A DNA stretch of 64,000 nucleotides from Massilia brevitalea (GCF_030711405.1 NZ_JAULSI010000001.1:160687-224686); one strand, 5' to 3'; counted from the first letter of the stretch, positions 45,301 through 54,498 are shown. Notes: a model not told the origin generated them from the letters alone. Numbers and translations: made by a program.

Positions 45301-47536
45301 CGGCTTGCCCGGCACGCCGGGCGCCGGCGCCGATGCGGCCGGCCTGCCCGCCAGCATTACCACCATCGGGGGACCGCAGCGCCTGACCTGGAACGCCGCC
45401 GGCCAGCTTGCCCACAGCGCCAGGGCCGCGGGCAGCAGCAGCTATGTGTACGACGCGCTCGGCCAGCGCGTGGCCAAGCTGGTGACGGATGCGCAGGGCA
45501 AGACAGTCGCTACGCTCTCGTTCTACGACAGCAACCGCCTGGTGGCGGAGGCCGACGCCCACGGCGCCATGCGTTACGCCTACGCCTGGCTCGGCTGGCG
45601 GCCCCTGGCCCAGTTCGATCTCGGCACGGCATCGCTGTGGCAGCGCTTCAAGAACTGGCTGTTCGGCGCACCGGCGCGTGCCCTGCATACCGACCGCGTC
45701 GGCAAGGTGCTGAGCATGTCGGAACACGGCGAGACCGTCTGGCAGGAGCCGCGCCCGGTGGGCAGCCTGATGCAGGTGTCGCTGCAGGCCGGTAGCGCAC
45801 AGCACCAGCCGCTGCGCTACGTGGGCCAGTACCATGACGACGACAGCGGGCTGGTCTACCACGGCGCGCGTTACTTCGACCCGGCCAGCGGACGCTTCCT
45901 CAGTCCCGACCCGGTCGGCGTGGGCGATGCCCTGAGCGGCCTGGCAACGCCGCTGCTGCTCGACCTGTACGCCTATGCCGGCGGCCAGCCGGACGAATAC
46001 TTCGACCCCGACGGCGCGGCGCGCATCCGCTACTTCGCCATCACCACCGGCGCCAACGGCCAGGCAATCGGCACCGAACAGGGATTCACCAGGGCGCGCT
46101 GGGCCTTCATCGTCGACAACGTTGCCGCCGGCCCCGGCCTGAATCCGCTGGGCCAGACCCGCAACACCTACGCGGCCAACCACACGGCCCTGCTGGTCGA
46201 CGTGGGCGGCAACTTCAATGCGGCGAACCCGGCGCAAACCTGGAATGGCGCCGGCCAGGAAAGCGCCTTCCTCAGCCATTACGGGAATAACCTGATCAGC
46301 CTTGCCGAGTTCACGGTCGAGATGGACGACGACAAGGCGGCCAAGCTGATCGCAACCTACATCACCGCCGACCGAACCCGCCTGTTCGGCAATGTCTGTC
46401 CCGCCCGCAATCCCCTGCTGCCCGCGATCCGCTTCGCCCCGGGCGAGGCCGACATCAACGTCACACGCCAGGTGGAGCCCGCCGTGGCCGGAACGACCGG
46501 TAACCAGGCCAACGTGCAGCGCATCCTCAACTGCAACCGCCCGACCACGGTGCCGGTCACCTACGCCAACGACGCGGAGCGCCGGCGCGTGATGAAGTTC
46601 GAAGCCGCGGCCGAGATGCAGGAGTCACCCGCGCCGTCGGCCATCTACCGCGACTGCAGCACCAACAATGGCTGCCGCAGTGCGACCGACATCACGCTGA
46701 ACGGGCATTCGTATTACGCCAGCTACGGGCGCACCCAGTTCGTGAGCGAAACCTTCCTGCGCACCTTGAACGACCTGGTCCCCCAGCTGACGCCCGCCGA
46801 ACTGGCCCAGCTGCGCCTGAACACCGCGGTACAGCTACCCAACGGCAACATGGGCACCATGGCGGACATGGCCGAGCTGGCCCAGCGCCGTGCAACAGCA
46901 GCCGGCAACGCCTTCCGCGATTTCCGCGCCCGTTTCGGCACAGGCCGGACCACGGCGCAGGCAACCGCGGCATGGAACAGCCTGAGCGCCGCGCAGCGCG
47001 CCAGTTTCACGCGCAATACCGGCTTTGGCATGACGGAATTCATCGACATGCTCGCCTTCGTGCCGAGCGGCCGGGCCCGCACCGAGAACGAGGCCCTGAA
47101 TGCCTTCGGTTCCGAGGCAGCCCGCCGCCTCCTCGACGGCAACGGCGCCACCAGCTTCGGCGACTGGCTGATGTGGCTGTACCAGAGCCAGGACCCGTAC
47201 AACTTCGTCTCGAAGCGCTTCCTGAAGAGCAATCTCGAAACCATCATGAATACGCCGGCGATCCGCGCCCGCTTCGTCAACAATGAAACGCCGGGAACCG
47301 AGGCCTACCGGACCCGCCAGCGCGAAATCGAGAACGACCTGGCGGTGCGTACCGCGATTACCCATAATCGCGGCAGCGGCGGCACCGCGGTGAATATCAA
47401 CGTGCCCCAGTACGTGCAAGACTACGCGAACGAATTCACGCGCGTGGCCGGCCGCGGCGACTGGCGTTCGCTGCGCTGTTCCGATGAACTGGGCAATACC
47501 AAGGGCCTGCAATTCAATAACCTGAACCTGAGATGA
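42302..47536 (+). CDS. Sec-exported RHS-repeat protein with unrecognised C-terminal domain (candidate polymorphic toxin)
   Basis: This 1,744-residue protein has a Sec-type signal peptide (about 1-25, RTRRFFLGTLLLSTAVHAQ) and then a Pro/Cys-rich linker. A DUF6531-like start to the shell follows (GAGNPINIINGNKYQRE, about 80-95), with many YD/RHS repeats and the closing RHS core (VGQYHDDDSGLVYHGARYFD, about 1177-1196, then YAYAGGQPDEYFDPDG). After the core lies a unique C-terminal region of about 505 residues that I cannot assign. Domain order fits polymorphic toxins, in which the RHS shell encloses a variable C-terminal toxin. No PAAR domain is present, so type VI spike loading is not suggested. 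The ATG at 42302 was chosen for the signal peptide. The next gene overlaps its stop, as immunity genes often do. Confidence 0.88.
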   Translation: MKQLLSRTRRFFLGTLLLSTAVHAQIPGFELPPACPPNSSCVPGIPPTLPPAPPGTCGPGNGGSTCGAEGPASADSSDGLNIGAGNPINIINGNKYQREIDMAALPGTLGLEIVRHYNSTFSRPNHSTNLVGRGWKLSYETELHVTGNAFQVIQADGARIIFERDPDNPALCASRNPADGHLTEVQTSRGKEYVWRWPNGRELSFDAKGKLVQILAPGGQFVTLQYDAQGLLRTVTDPQGRSLRLHHAGKRDAGGNFRGLQAIDSPVGRFAYSYGSPLPKGAGDDPALLRANLRMVKFPAGARTYHYEDARFPTLLTGISELSGGGAAPPRWQRIATYGYDGNGKGNLSVRGLPARLARAADGALMQPARLAAGTGVGQVTLDHSRPGATVVTNEHGQQTVFRHTVSGAGYRLLEVRGPGCADCGETNVRYDYDRDGRLTGTTTLDASGQAVASTEAVLDQLGRTVRLTRVIYRNGKRVSSHWQRRFEYAGASTQPALIGRPSVIPGKEHLTLVRYAGSGPAAGLPVEVTERGFAPSPDAAGFVAIARTMSYRYNAYGQQTLADGPLPNATRGAGPANSDITLTEYDPKNKLPVRTTLPGNMRTEVLERDAALRPTVVRTNDGTLLRTTTVRYDWRGQPQDIRVVHGSGETALTQVTGYRFDLGGRVTAMIRPDGSTVAPSAAESAKAAVNGSTSASNDASAEGAALPAALRAGSVETDSLKRPVAWTDAGGVRALDAAWGPIGTAAESMIQAFSANGAQAVRLVDDFGRVSAIRNPGQGWQIATYDAAGRIVELRDPRGAVQKARWDNAGRLESLQRFLPGATASEQTLAYRYQGMRPVEQRIEDADGRRVTQTAYDGRGLMLSRTLRIEPAGKLALAMPAPVVMTQGWRHDGQGRLIAQVVTDHQGKQLELLQQLDKKGMPVGLSTGGALPASLGGGNTVVGSMRWQQQFATDIVHGDGSADHFDAPPQEAGAPQAASPLRQIAAMGEVLGDAAGETSGLPGTPGAGADAAGLPASITTIGGPQRLTWNAAGQLAHSARAAGSSSYVYDALGQRVAKLVTDAQGKTVATLSFYDSNRLVAEADAHGAMRYAYAWLGWRPLAQFDLGTASLWQRFKNWLFGAPARALHTDRVGKVLSMSEHGETVWQEPRPVGSLMQVSLQAGSAQHQPLRYVGQYHDDDSGLVYHGARYFDPASGRFLSPDPVGVGDALSGLATPLLLDLYAYAGGQPDEYFDPDGAARIRYFAITTGANGQAIGTEQGFTRARWAFIVDNVAAGPGLNPLGQTRNTYAANHTALLVDVGGNFNAANPAQTWNGAGQESAFLSHYGNNLISLAEFTVEMDDDKAAKLIATYITADRTRLFGNVCPARNPLLPAIRFAPGEADINVTRQVEPAVAGTTGNQANVQRILNCNRPTTVPVTYANDAERRRVMKFEAAAEMQESPAPSAIYRDCSTNNGCRSATDITLNGHSYYASYGRTQFVSETFLRTLNDLVPQLTPAELAQLRLNTAVQLPNGNMGTMADMAELAQRRATAAGNAFRDFRARFGTGRTTAQATAAWNSLSAAQRASFTRNTGFGMTEFIDMLAFVPSGRARTENEALNAFGSEAARRLLDGNGATSFGDWLMWLYQSQDPYNFVSKRFLKSNLETIMNTPAIRARFVNNETPGTEAYRTRQREIENDLAVRTAITHNRGSGGTAVNINVPQYVQDYANEFTRVAGRGDWRSLRCSDELGNTKGLQFNNLNLR

Positions 47537-48168
47537 CGACCATGAAGCTTTACTCAACGCTGTTTGTTGCCATGGGCGTGCTGTTGCCGGTTTGTGCCTG
47601 GGCCGACGCTGCGCCGCCGGCTCGCATCGAACTGCGGCCCGACGCGCCTGCCTGCAAGACGCCCAAGGCGAAGCTGCCCAAGCTCGGCGTGGATGTGGCG
47701 AACGACATGCCGACCGAGATCAAGGCGGATTTCAATGGGGATGGCTGGTGCGACTATGCATTGGCTGTGCCCTATCCACGCAATTCGCAGATGAATTCAT
47801 ACCGCCTGGACCAACTTATGGCACTGGGGCAGGCCGATGGCTGGAAGCCGGTATTCAACGGAAAGAAAGGATGGGAGCTGGATGCGAATGGGTATGAATA
47901 TCGGACTTGGCCAACAGACCGTATCGACCTGACCGATATCAGGCTGCTGTTTCCAAAGCAATCGGGTGCGCCCTTTGTGCTGGGGCTGTACGCGGGTGAC
48001 CCCGACGAAGGAAAACGCAACATGGGGAAAAACTGCTATCAATATCAATCCGTGCATCGCTGGGACGACAAGGTCGGTACCTTCAGAAAGACCGACGATG
48101 CAACACGTGACGCGGTGCTGAATTACTTTTATTCGGCGATCGAGAAGCCTTGCAGCGCAAAAAAATAA
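47533..48168 (+). CDS. secreted protein, candidate periplasmic immunity protein (copy 1)
   Basis: This 211-residue protein has a signal peptide (KLYSTLFVAMGVLLPVCAWADA) and a mature part that is a close paralogue of the next gene product. Four cysteines are conserved in both copies (ACK, WCDYA, NCYQY, KPCSA), fitting disulfides outside the cytoplasm. ADFNGDGWCDYAL resembles calcium-binding FG-GAP/EF-hand-like loops (D-x-N-x-D-x-x). The ATG overlaps the RHS stop (ATGA); a second ATG at 47542 is an alternative start. Codon use is less GC-rich than that of its neighbours. Position and coupling suggest immunity against the RHS C-terminal domain acting in the periplasm. This is an inference; no named family was recognised. 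Confidence 0.75.
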   Translation: MTTMKLYSTLFVAMGVLLPVCAWADAAPPARIELRPDAPACKTPKAKLPKLGVDVANDMPTEIKADFNGDGWCDYALAVPYPRNSQMNSYRLDQLMALGQADGWKPVFNGKKGWELDANGYEYRTWPTDRIDLTDIRLLFPKQSGAPFVLGLYAGDPDEGKRNMGKNCYQYQSVHRWDDKVGTFRKTDDATRDAVLNYFYSAIEKPCSAKK

Positions 48169-48223
48169 ACTTGCCGCTGATGGCAGCCAGACGATCACAT
48201 TCCCTCCTCGCCTGTTTCAGTAC

Positions 48224-48838
48224 ATGAAGCGTATTCCAGCGTTGGCGATCATGAGTGGAGTGGCGATGTTGGCTTCTTCAAGCGTGCATGCGGCCAAGCC
48301 ATACACCTTTGAGCTGCGACCAGATGCGCCGCAATGCAGGATGCCTGAAGCGAAACGGCCGAAACTTGGTGTCGACTTCAAGCATGACCTGCCAACCGAG
48401 ATCAAGGCGGACTTCAATGGGGATGGCTGGTGCGATTACGCCCTGGGCGTCCATTACCCTCTGAATTCCAACATGAATGCCTATGGCCTGGATGAGTTGA
48501 TGGTGCTGGGTCAGGCGCGCGGCTGGAGGTCTGTTTTCAACGGCAAGAAAGGATGGGAGCTGGAAGACCACGACACCTGGCCGACCTTCCGTGTCGACCT
48601 GACCGATATCCGGCTGGTGTTTCCAAGGCAGGGAGGCGCGCCATTTGTCTTGGGGCTCTATGCGGGCGGATCAAACGACGGGACACGCGGCATGGGCAAT
48701 GGCTGCCAGCAGTACAACTCGGTATACCGCTGGGACGATACGGTTGGCACCTTCAGGAAAAGCGAAGAGGCAACGCGCGATGCCGTGCTGCGGTATTTTT
48801 ATTCGGCGATTGAAAAGCCTTGCAGCGCACGGGAATAA
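48224..48838 (+). CDS. secreted protein, candidate periplasmic immunity protein (copy 2)
   Basis: This 204-residue paralogue of the upstream gene also has a signal peptide (AIMSGVAMLASSSVHA). The two mature proteins share long blocks such as PTEIKADFNGDGWCDYAL, FNGKKGWEL and YFYSAIEKPCSA, and all four cysteines. It lies 55 bases after copy 1, so a tandem duplication is likely. Duplicate immunity genes can protect against related toxins from other strains. The differences cluster near the middle loop (around residues 100-120) and the Gly/Asn-rich loop near 155-165, which may decide specificity. Lower GC than flanking genes supports horizontal origin. Confidence 0.72.
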   Translation: MKRIPALAIMSGVAMLASSSVHAAKPYTFELRPDAPQCRMPEAKRPKLGVDFKHDLPTEIKADFNGDGWCDYALGVHYPLNSNMNAYGLDELMVLGQARGWRSVFNGKKGWELEDHDTWPTFRVDLTDIRLVFPRQGGAPFVLGLYAGGSNDGTRGMGNGCQQYNSVYRWDDTVGTFRKSEEATRDAVLRYFYSAIEKPCSARE

Positions 48839-48879
48839 GACCGAAATGCGGCGGTGGGACGAATGGAATCGGAAAAGCG

Positions 48880-48910
48880 AAGGCTTACGCAGACTGGGGG
48901 CGTAAGCCTT
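48880..48910. terminator. bidirectional hairpin terminator between immunity gene and tRNA
   Basis: AAGGCTTACGC (48880-48890), a 9-base loop, GCGTAAGCCTT (48900-48910) forms an 11-bp stem. TGTTGTATT follows on the plus strand and CGCTTTTCC on the minus strand. It can end transcription from both the secreted-protein gene and the tRNA. Confidence 0.65.
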
Positions 48911-48918
48911 TGTTGTAT

Positions 48919-48997
<79 letters not shown>

Positions 48998-49023
48998 AGA
49001 AATCGGGACAGTGGCTAGAAGAA

Positions 49024-49074
49024 CTCTCGCCACCCGCTCCAACGGCGCGGAACCGTGGAGCAGAGTGGCGAGAG
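49024..49074 (-). terminator. long imperfect hairpin between rpoD and the tRNA
   Basis: CTCTCGCCAC (49024-49033) pairs with GTGGCGAGAG (49065-49074), with further pairing inside (GCTCCA/TGGAGC and CGG/CCG). On the minus strand TTCTTCTAG follows. It may end rpoD transcription or be a processing site ahead of the tRNA. Confidence 0.45.
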
Positions 49075-49128
49075 GATATTGCTTTTACACTAGAGCCGTC
49101 AAGCTTTAACGAAGACCGCAGCCAACAA

Positions 49129-51402
49129 TCAGCTACTCCCCTCCAGGAAGCTCTTCAGCTTGTCCGACCGCGACGGATGCCGCAGCTTGCGCAGTGCCTT
49201 CGCTTCGATCTGGCGAATCCGCTCGCGCGTCACGTCGAACTGTTTACCGACCTCTTCCAGCGTGTGATCGGTCGACATCTCGATCCCGAAGCGCATGCGC
49301 AGCACCTTGGCTTCGCGCGGGGTCAGCGAGTCCAGCACGTCCTTCACCACACCGCGCATCGAGGCATGCAGGGCCGCATCCGACGGCGCCAGCGTGTTGT
49401 TGTCCTCGATGAAGTCGCCCAGATGCGAATCGTCGTCGTCGCCGATCGGCGTTTCCATCGAAATCGGCTCTTTCGCGATCTTCATGATCTTCCGGATTTT
49501 GTCTTCCGGCATTTCCATCTTGATCGCGAGCGTTGCCGGGTCTGGCTCTGCGCCGGTTTCCTGCAGAATCTGGCGCGAGATGCGGTTCATCTTGTTGATG
49601 GTCTCGATCATGTGCACCGGAATACGGATGGTGCGTGCCTGGTCGGCGATCGAGCGGGTGATGGCCTGGCGGATCCACCACGTCGCATACGTCGAGAACT
49701 TGTAGCCGCGGCGGTATTCGAACTTGTCCACCGCCTTCATCAAGCCGATGTTGCCTTCCTGGATCAGGTCGAGGAATTGCAGGCCGCGGTTCGTGTACTT
49801 CTTGGCGATTGAAATCACCAGGCGCAAGTTGGCCTCGGTCATTTCGCGCTTGGCCTTGCGGGCCTTCATTTCACCGGCCGCCATCTGGCGGTTGATGTTG
49901 CGCAGGTCCGGCAGCGGCAGCACGACGCGCGCTTGCAGGTCGATCAGGCGTTGCTGCAGTTCCTTGATCGTCGGGATATTGCGGCCGAGGATGGCGCTGT
50001 AGGCGTGGCCGGCGCTCACTTCGTCATCGACCCATTCCAGGTTCGTCTCGTTGCCCGGGAACACTTTAATAAAGTGCGCGCGCGGCATGCCGCAGCGGTT
50101 CACGGCCACGTCCAGAATCTGTTTCTCGATGTGGCGCACTTCGTCGACCTGGCCGCGCAGGGTGTCGCACAGCTTCTCGACGACTTTCGCCGTGAAGCGG
50201 ATGCCCAGCAGTTCGTTCGAGATGGACTCCTGCGCCTTGACGTAGGCCCTGGAGTTGTAGCCGTCCTTTTCGTAGGCCTTGCGCATCTTGTCGAACTGCT
50301 GTTCGATGGTGCCGAATTTTTCCAGGGCCGAGGCCTTCAGGGCTTCGAGCTGCTCGGCGGAATAGCCGGCCGCGCCGGTGCTGGCGGCAGCTTCTTCTTC
50401 CTCGCCCTCTTCTTCGTCCTCGGCGTCTTCTTCCTCGTCCTCGTCGCTGTCGCCAGCGCCCGGGCCAATGGCGCTCGGCGAAGTTTCTTCCGGCGCTTCT
50501 TCGTCGACCATGCCGTCGACGATTTCGTCGATCTTGATCTCGTCGGCTTCGATGCGGTTGGCGGCGGAAATGATTTCGGCGATCGTCACCGGGCAGGCGG
50601 AAATCGCCTGGATCATGTCGCGCAGGCCGTCCTCGATGCGCTTGGCGATTTCGATTTCGCCTTCGCGCGTTAGCAGCTCGACCGAACCCATTTCGCGCAT
50701 GTACATGCGTACCGGGTCGGTGGTGCGGCCAAAGTCGGAGTCGACGGTCGAGAGTGCTGCTTCGGCGGCGGCCTCGGCTTCGTCGTCGCTGGTGACGGTG
50801 GCAACGTTATCGGACAGCAGCAGCGTTTCGGCATCGGGCGCATGTTCGTAGACAGCAATGCCCATGTCGTTGAACGTGCCGATGATGCCTTCGATCGCTT
50901 CCGGGTCGACGATGTTGTCGGGCAGGTGGTCGTTGATTTCCGAGTAGGTCAGGAAGCCGCGTTCCTTGCCGGACTTGATCAGCGCCTTGAGCTTCTGGCG
51001 GCGGATCTCGAGCTCTTCTTCGCTCGCTTCGGTATCGGACGAAAACGCGTCTTTCAGCAAGGCTTTTTCTTTGGCCTTGCGGTCCTTGGCCTTGGCCTTG
51101 TCGACGGCTTTCAGTTCGGCACGTTCGACGGCGTTCAGCGCAGCGACCTCATCGTTCTCGGGCGTGAATTCCTTCGGCTTGCGTCCGCGCCGCCCGGGGA
51201 CCTTGACGGTCGGCAGCACGTAGCCCGACGTGTCGATGGCGGCCAGGGTGGCGGCATCGGTGGTCTGGCTGACGACAGGCGCTGCATTCGTGCGAACTTC
51301 CGCCTTGTCTTGCGCGTTGTCCGCCTTGGCGGACGCTCTGGTGGTTTTGGCAGCCACTTGGGGTTCGGGTTTCTTGGTTGGCACAGGCGCTTTCGATGTC
51401 AC
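49129..51402 (-). CDS. rpoD: RNA polymerase primary sigma factor RpoD (sigma70)
   Basis: This 757-residue primary sigma factor directs housekeeping promoter recognition. It has an extended Lys/Ala-rich N-terminus, region 1.1 (about 140-210), region 1.2 with [21 protein letters not shown], and a very acidic non-conserved stretch ([17 protein letters not shown]). Region 2 follows, with [20 protein letters not shown] for -10 recognition and melting, then region 3. Region 4 holds [22 protein letters not shown] for -35 contact. All are intact. It is the last protein gene of rpsU-yqeY-dnaG-rpoD and is probably also transcribed from its own promoter in the dnaG-rpoD gap. Confidence 0.98.
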   Translation of the reverse strand: MTSKAPVPTKKPEPQVAAKTTRASAKADNAQDKAEVRTNAAPVVSQTTDAATLAAIDTSGYVLPTVKVPGRRGRKPKEFTPENDEVAALNAVERAELKAVDKAKAKDRKAKEKALLKDAFSSDTEASEEELEIRRQKLKALIKSGKERGFLTYSEINDHLPDNIVDPEAIEGIIGTFNDMGIAVYEHAPDAETLLLSDNVATVTSDDEAEAAAEAALSTVDSDFGRTTDPVRMYMREMGSVELLTREGEIEIAKRIEDGLRDMIQAISACPVTIAEIISAANRIEADEIKIDEIVDGMVDEEAPEETSPSAIGPGAGDSDEDEEEDAEDEEEGEEEEAAASTGAAGYSAEQLEALKASALEKFGTIEQQFDKMRKAYEKDGYNSRAYVKAQESISNELLGIRFTAKVVEKLCDTLRGQVDEVRHIEKQILDVAVNRCGMPRAHFIKVFPGNETNLEWVDDEVSAGHAYSAILGRNIPTIKELQQRLIDLQARVVLPLPDLRNINRQMAAGEMKARKAKREMTEANLRLVISIAKKYTNRGLQFLDLIQEGNIGLMKAVDKFEYRRGYKFSTYATWWIRQAITRSIADQARTIRIPVHMIETINKMNRISRQILQETGAEPDPATLAIKMEMPEDKIRKIMKIAKEPISMETPIGDDDDSHLGDFIEDNNTLAPSDAALHASMRGVVKDVLDSLTPREAKVLRMRFGIEMSTDHTLEEVGKQFDVTRERIRQIEAKALRKLRHPSRSDKLKSFLEGSS

Positions 51403-51547
51403 GACGACGAACTTTACGATGGTTAAAGATAAAGTTTTATTACCTTACAACACCCTGCAAACAGCGTACAACACTGCTTCGCTAACGGAAACTCCACGCG
51501 CCTTTTGACACGAAAATCGTTTCAAAGGTTGCAATAGTTAGCGTTTT

Positions 51548-51556
51548 ATTATAGCA
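51548..51556 (-). promoter_or_regulatory. extended -10 promoter upstream of rpoD
   Basis: On the minus strand TATAAT (51548-51553) is preceded by TGC, making a textbook extended -10. It lies in the 222-base gap between dnaG and rpoD, about 145 bases before the rpoD start. The -35 region is weak, as allowed for extended -10 promoters. It would give rpoD a private transcript. Confidence 0.55.
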
Positions 51557-51624
51557 CGCACCCCTTATTTTTCCAGATACAAACCGTGCCATCCAGGCAA
51601 CAGTCTGGCGCAGGCTTGATGAGA

Positions 51625-53421
51625 TCAGCGCGGCGACATGGCTGCTTCTGCCTCCTTGGCCAGGAGGTGCTGCTGGGCTGTAATTTCGCGATAGCGAGTA
51701 CTGACCTGATCTGGGGTCAAGCCGGAAGAAAACAACTGGTTCAACTCCTGTTTCAAGGCATCCATCTTGATTTGCCTCACAGCACTTACTAGCCAGACAC
51801 GGTCCGCTTCGCTGTCCGTTTCGGGTTCCGACGCGATTTCCGCGATGATACGGTCGTACTCACCGGTCAATTCTTTCAGCTGCTGGGACAGGGCCGCGAA
51901 GGTGCCGTATTCGCCCAGCGCCTGGGCCATTTCCACCAGGTGACGCAAGGCGTCGGCGCTTTCCGGGCCAAAATAGTCGAAGGCATGCAAGGCGCTGTCG
52001 TCCAGATGCAGCGACAGCGATGGGTGCGCCACCAGAATACGCAGCATCTGCAATTCCAGGCCCACCGGCTCCGGACGCCCCTGGCGCGGTGGCGCCCTGC
52101 GCACCACCGATACCGGCTTGGACAATTCGAACAGCGCCTCGATCTCGGCCGGTGTCGATTCCGTCAGGCTGGCCAGCATGCGCACGATCTGCAGGCGCAG
52201 GCTCGAGGGCGTCATCGCTTGCAGCATCGGTTTCGCGTCGAACTGGGTCTTGGCGCGCCCTTCCGGCGTGGACAGGTCGTGCTCGCCCGTCACTTCGCGG
52301 ATCAGGAACTGCGACAGCGGCATCGCCTCGTTGATTTCCTGGGCGAAGGCGTCGGCGCCGAACTCGCGCACGTAGCTGTCCGGGTCATGTTCTTGCGGCA
52401 GGAACAGGAACTGGATGGTCTTGTTGTCGCTCACTTGCGGCAAGCAGGCTTCCAGCGCGCGCCGGGCGGCGCGGCGGCCGGCCTTGTCGCCGTCGAAACT
52501 GAAGATGACGTTGTCGGTCTGGCGCAGCAGCTTTTGCACGTGGGTACTGGTGCAGGCGGTGCCGAGCGTGGCCACGGCTTGCGGGAAGCCGAGCTGGGCC
52601 AGGGCGACGACGTCCATGTAGCCTTCCGTCACCAGCACGTAGCCGGCGTCGCGAATGGCTTGCCTCGCCTCGAACAGGCCATACAGCTCCAGGCCTTTCT
52701 GGAACAGCGGGGTTTCCGGCGAGTTCAGGTATTTCGGCTCGCCGCCGTCGAGCACGCGGCCGCCGAAGCCGATCACCTGCCCTTTGGTGTTCCGGATCGG
52801 GAACATGATGCGCTCGCGGAAGCGGTCGTAGCGTTTCTTGTTGCTGCCGTCTTCGTCGACTTTATCGATGACCAGTCCCGATTCGACCAGGGCCAGCGCG
52901 TCGTAATCCTGGAACACGCTGCGCAGGCTGTCCCAGCCCGACGGGGCGTAGCCCATGCCGAAGCGGGCGGCAACTTCGCCGGTCAGGCCGCGGTTCTTGA
53001 GGTAAGCGATCGCGTTCGGCGCGTTGCGCAATTGCGCACGGTAATAGTCGCAGGCTTGCGTCAGGGCGTCGGTCATCGCCAGCGACTGCGCCTGCTGGGC
53101 GGCGCGCTGCATCGGCGGGATCTTGTCGTCGGCGTCGGGCACGACCATGCCGACGTTCTGGGCCAGGTCTTTCACCGCATCGACGAAGCCCATGCCCGAG
53201 TATTCGATCAGGAAGCCGATGGCGGTGCCGTGGGCGCCGCAGCCGAAGCAATGGTAGAACTGCTTGGTGGGGCTGACGGTGAAGCTGGGGGATTTTTCGC
53301 TATGGAAAGGACACAGCCCCATGAAATTGGCGCCGCCCTTTTTCAGCTGGACGTAGCGCCCAACCACATCGACGATGTCGACACGGTTGAGCAGATCGGT
53401 AATGAATGATTGCGGGATCAC
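51625..53421 (-). CDS. dnaG: DNA primase
   Basis: This 598-residue primase makes RNA primers for replication. The N-terminal zinc-binding domain has CPFHSEKSPSFTVSPTKQFYHCFGCG. The RNA polymerase (Toprim) domain has VTEGYMDVVAL and FSFDGDKAGRRAARRAL, with the metal-binding acids. The C-terminal helicase-binding domain ends near AKEAEAAMSPR. All motifs are intact and the length is typical. It lies between yqeY and rpoD, in the usual macromolecular-synthesis order. Confidence 0.97.
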   Translation of the reverse strand: MIPQSFITDLLNRVDIVDVVGRYVQLKKGGANFMGLCPFHSEKSPSFTVSPTKQFYHCFGCGAHGTAIGFLIEYSGMGFVDAVKDLAQNVGMVVPDADDKIPPMQRAAQQAQSLAMTDALTQACDYYRAQLRNAPNAIAYLKNRGLTGEVAARFGMGYAPSGWDSLRSVFQDYDALALVESGLVIDKVDEDGSNKKRYDRFRERIMFPIRNTKGQVIGFGGRVLDGGEPKYLNSPETPLFQKGLELYGLFEARQAIRDAGYVLVTEGYMDVVALAQLGFPQAVATLGTACTSTHVQKLLRQTDNVIFSFDGDKAGRRAARRALEACLPQVSDNKTIQFLFLPQEHDPDSYVREFGADAFAQEINEAMPLSQFLIREVTGEHDLSTPEGRAKTQFDAKPMLQAMTPSSLRLQIVRMLASLTESTPAEIEALFELSKPVSVVRRAPPRQGRPEPVGLELQMLRILVAHPSLSLHLDDSALHAFDYFGPESADALRHLVEMAQALGEYGTFAALSQQLKELTGEYDRIIAEIASEPETDSEADRVWLVSAVRQIKMDALKQELNQLFSSGLTPDQVSTRYREITAQQHLLAKEAEAAMSPR

Positions 53422-53522
53422 TTGGTGGTCACAGTGTTTGTCTCAGGTCAGACTATACCGCAGGGCTCGCTACAAATTGATTTGCAACAAGCAGGGGCCG
53501 CACAAGACCCCTTTGTGGTACA

Positions 53523-53972
53523 TCAGGCGCCGGACAGCGCTTTTTTGACGAGGTTCGATACAACAGTCATGTCGGCGCGGCCGGCCAGCTTTGGCTTGAC
53601 GATGCCCATGACCTTGCCCATGTCCTGTGGACCGGCGGCGCCCGAGGCGGCCACGGCAGCGGCGACTTCGGCGGCGATTTCATCATCCGACAGGCCGGCA
53701 GGCATGTAGGTGGCCAGCACTTCGAGCTCGGCCTTTTCGATATCGGCCAGGTCGGGGCGATTGCCGGCTTCGAACTGGGTAATCGAATCCTTGCGCTGCT
53801 TGATCATCTTTTCGATGATAGCGACGGTTTGCTGCTCGTTTACTTCGATCTGCTCGTCGACTTCCTTGCGCTTGATTTCGGCCAGGATCAGGCGAATGGT
53901 CGCCAGCTTGCTGGCTTCCTTGGCGCGCATCGCGGCTTTCATGTCGTTCGTGATTTGTTCTTTCAGGCTCAT
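53523..53972 (-). CDS. GatB/YqeY domain protein
   Basis: This 149-residue protein, MSLKEQITNDMKAAMRAKEASKLATI at its start, is the stand-alone YqeY family related to the tail domain of the GatB amidotransferase subunit. The patterns RLILAEIKRKEVDE, LATYMPAGLSDDEI and DMGKVMGIVKPKLAG are typical. Its function is unclear; a tRNA-binding role is suggested by the GatB relation. The start at 53972 follows GGAGATGCC. It lies between rpsU and dnaG in the conserved operon. Confidence 0.92.
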   Translation of the reverse strand: MSLKEQITNDMKAAMRAKEASKLATIRLILAEIKRKEVDEQIEVNEQQTVAIIEKMIKQRKDSITQFEAGNRPDLADIEKAELEVLATYMPAGLSDDEIAAEVAAAVAASGAAGPQDMGKVMGIVKPKLAGRADMTVVSNLVKKALSGA

Positions 53973-54102
53973 GGCATCTCCGAGGTGATGATTACAAACA
54001 ACAAAACCCGCCGCGGTCACAACCAGGGCGGGCTCCAGAGACTTTCGCGGCTACCGGGACGGGCATTGCCCACGTCGCCGGATCATGGCCAGCGGGACAG
54101 TC

Positions 54103-54315
54103 TTAGTACAGTTTCTTAGGCAGTTGCTGGCTACGGATGCGCTTGTAGTGGCGCTTCACGGCAGCGGCGAGCTTGCGCTTGCGCTCTGCAGTTGGCTTTT
54201 CATAGAACTCGCGTGCGCGCAGTTCCGTCAGCAGACCGGTTTTTTCGATAGTGCGCTTGAAGCGACGCATAGCGACTTCGAACGGCTCGTTTTCTTTAAG
54301 GCGGATAGTGGTCAT
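54103..54315 (-). CDS. rpsU: 30S ribosomal protein S21
   Basis: This 70-residue basic protein, [20 protein letters not shown] onward, is S21, which helps mRNA binding to the 30S subunit. It has the usual length and Lys/Arg-rich C-terminus ([17 protein letters not shown]). It is the first gene of the macromolecular-synthesis operon, 130 bases ahead of yqeY. An AT-rich leader upstream should hold the operon promoter, although clear hexamers were not found. Confidence 0.97.
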   Translation of the reverse strand: MTTIRLKENEPFEVAMRRFKRTIEKTGLLTELRAREFYEKPTAERKRKLAAAVKRHYKRIRSQQLPKKLY

Positions 54316-54470
54316 GTAAAAATCAAACCGTTGGATTTAGGGAAGAACGAAAGTCTAGCAGGTTTTGACAAGTAGGGGAAGAGTTTACCTGCTTGTGCTG
54401 AATTTGCTACAGCGCATGGATGGGCAGGGTTTATTGGGCTGTTGCCTGTGCTGTTCGTGGTTTGTTGAGT

Positions 54471-54498
54471 CCGCGTGGGCACGGAGTGCCCACGCTAC
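54471..54498 (-). repeat. REP-like palindrome, copy 3
   Basis: CCGCGTGGGCAC-GGA-GTGCCCACGCTAC, with the 8-base stem intact. It directly abuts the palindromic element that starts at 54499. Confidence 0.8.

Noticed and set aside
42302..47536. A type VI secretion RHS effector
   Set aside because: There is a Sec signal peptide, no PAAR domain and no VgrG, Hcp or adaptor gene nearby.
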